Source: Candidatus Zipacnadia bacterium (GTDB taxonomy: Bacteria > Armatimonadota > Zipacnadia > Zipacnadales > Zipacnadaceae). From it: a stretch of 5,240 nucleotides of DNA. The stretch covers positions 1 to 5,240 of the forward strand of contig JALGTS010000095.1 in assembly GCA_029821255.1 (NCBI GenBank). Direction: 5' to 3'. Of the stretch, positions 5,030 through 5,240 are shown in pieces. Both the position numbers and the translations under genes were made by a program. The notes under the pieces are model-generated. The model searched no databases and had not been told where the DNA came from. It worked only from the letters and a program-made list of their open reading frames with translations. The stretch's first letter is position 1. Each line of letters starts with the position of its first letter.

Positions 5030-5240
5030 CTACTCTATAACCTTAGTAACTACGCCGGCGCCGACGGTATGTCCGCCCTCGCGGATGGCAAAACGCACGC
5101 CTTCGGCCATAGCAATAGGCTGAATCAACTCCACGGTAAATTGGGCGTTATCCCCCGGCATCACCATCTCCGTGCCCTCCGCCAGTGTCACCTCTCCGGT
5201 CACATCGGTGGTCCGGAAGTAGAACTGGGGCCGATAGCCG
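5030..5240 (-). CDS. tuf: Elongation factor Tu, C-terminal part (5' end outside the window)
   Basis: EF-Tu delivers aminoacyl-tRNA to the ribosome using GTP. Only the last 69 codons of domain 3 are present. GYRPQFYFRTTDVTG is the highly conserved EF-Tu block that contacts tRNA, followed by MVMPGDNAQFTVELIQPIAM and the C-terminal FAIREGGHTVGAGVVTKVIE. The usual Arg-Thr in REGGRTVG is His-Thr here, a common variant. The sequence is intact up to the TAG stop; the truncation is only the window edge. It sits at the head of the visible operon with rpmG 11 bp downstream. Confidence 0.97.
   Translation of the reverse strand, partial: GYRPQFYFRTTDVTGEVTLAEGTEMVMPGDNAQFTVELIQPIAMAEGVRFAIREGGHTVGAGVVTKVIE

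Overview
This window is a bacterial ribosomal-protein and translation-factor cluster. Every supported gene is on the minus strand, so transcription runs from right to left. In transcription order it holds: the 3' end of tuf (EF-Tu), rpmG (L33), tRNA-Trp(CCA), secE, nusG, rplK (L11), rplA (L1), a promoter with an L10-type mRNA leader and attenuator, rplJ (L10), rplL (L7/L12), an unrecognised 297-aa acidic helical-repeat (TPR-like) protein, a short proline-rich lipoprotein, and a strong Rho-independent terminator. The order tuf-rpmG-trnW-secE-nusG-rplKAJL is an ancient bacterial arrangement. The proteins align by eye along their full length with bacterial families. Base composition is roughly balanced. 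I cannot place the organism to phylum. The absence of rpoB after rplL, the unusual L1 loop and the many TAG stops suggest a less-studied lineage, but that is inference.

Right part (about 3760-5240): tuf and rpmG are 11 bp apart, tRNA-Trp follows, then secE and nusG. This is a compact unit supplying EF-Tu, a zinc-ribbon ribosomal protein, a tRNA, a translocase subunit and a transcription factor. Centre (about 2550-3760): rplK and rplA, the L11 operon. Between rplA and rplJ (2387-2594) there is no gene. It holds a perfect TATAAT promoter, an L10-leader-like RNA and a hairpin with a short T-run, consistent with autoregulation of L10/L12 synthesis. Left part (1-2386): rplJ and rplL, then a gene 19 bp behind rplL with its own good ribosome site, then a GTG-started lipoprotein and the terminator. 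The first 45 bases hold nothing I can call.

Points that stand out: rplL is followed by two uncharacterised genes instead of rpoB. Seven of ten genes end in TAG, normally the rarest bacterial stop in highly expressed genes. L1 lacks two residues in a highly conserved loop. nusG has no adjacent Shine-Dalgarno sequence, but a strong one lies 27 nt upstream. No mobile element, CRISPR array or defence system was seen.
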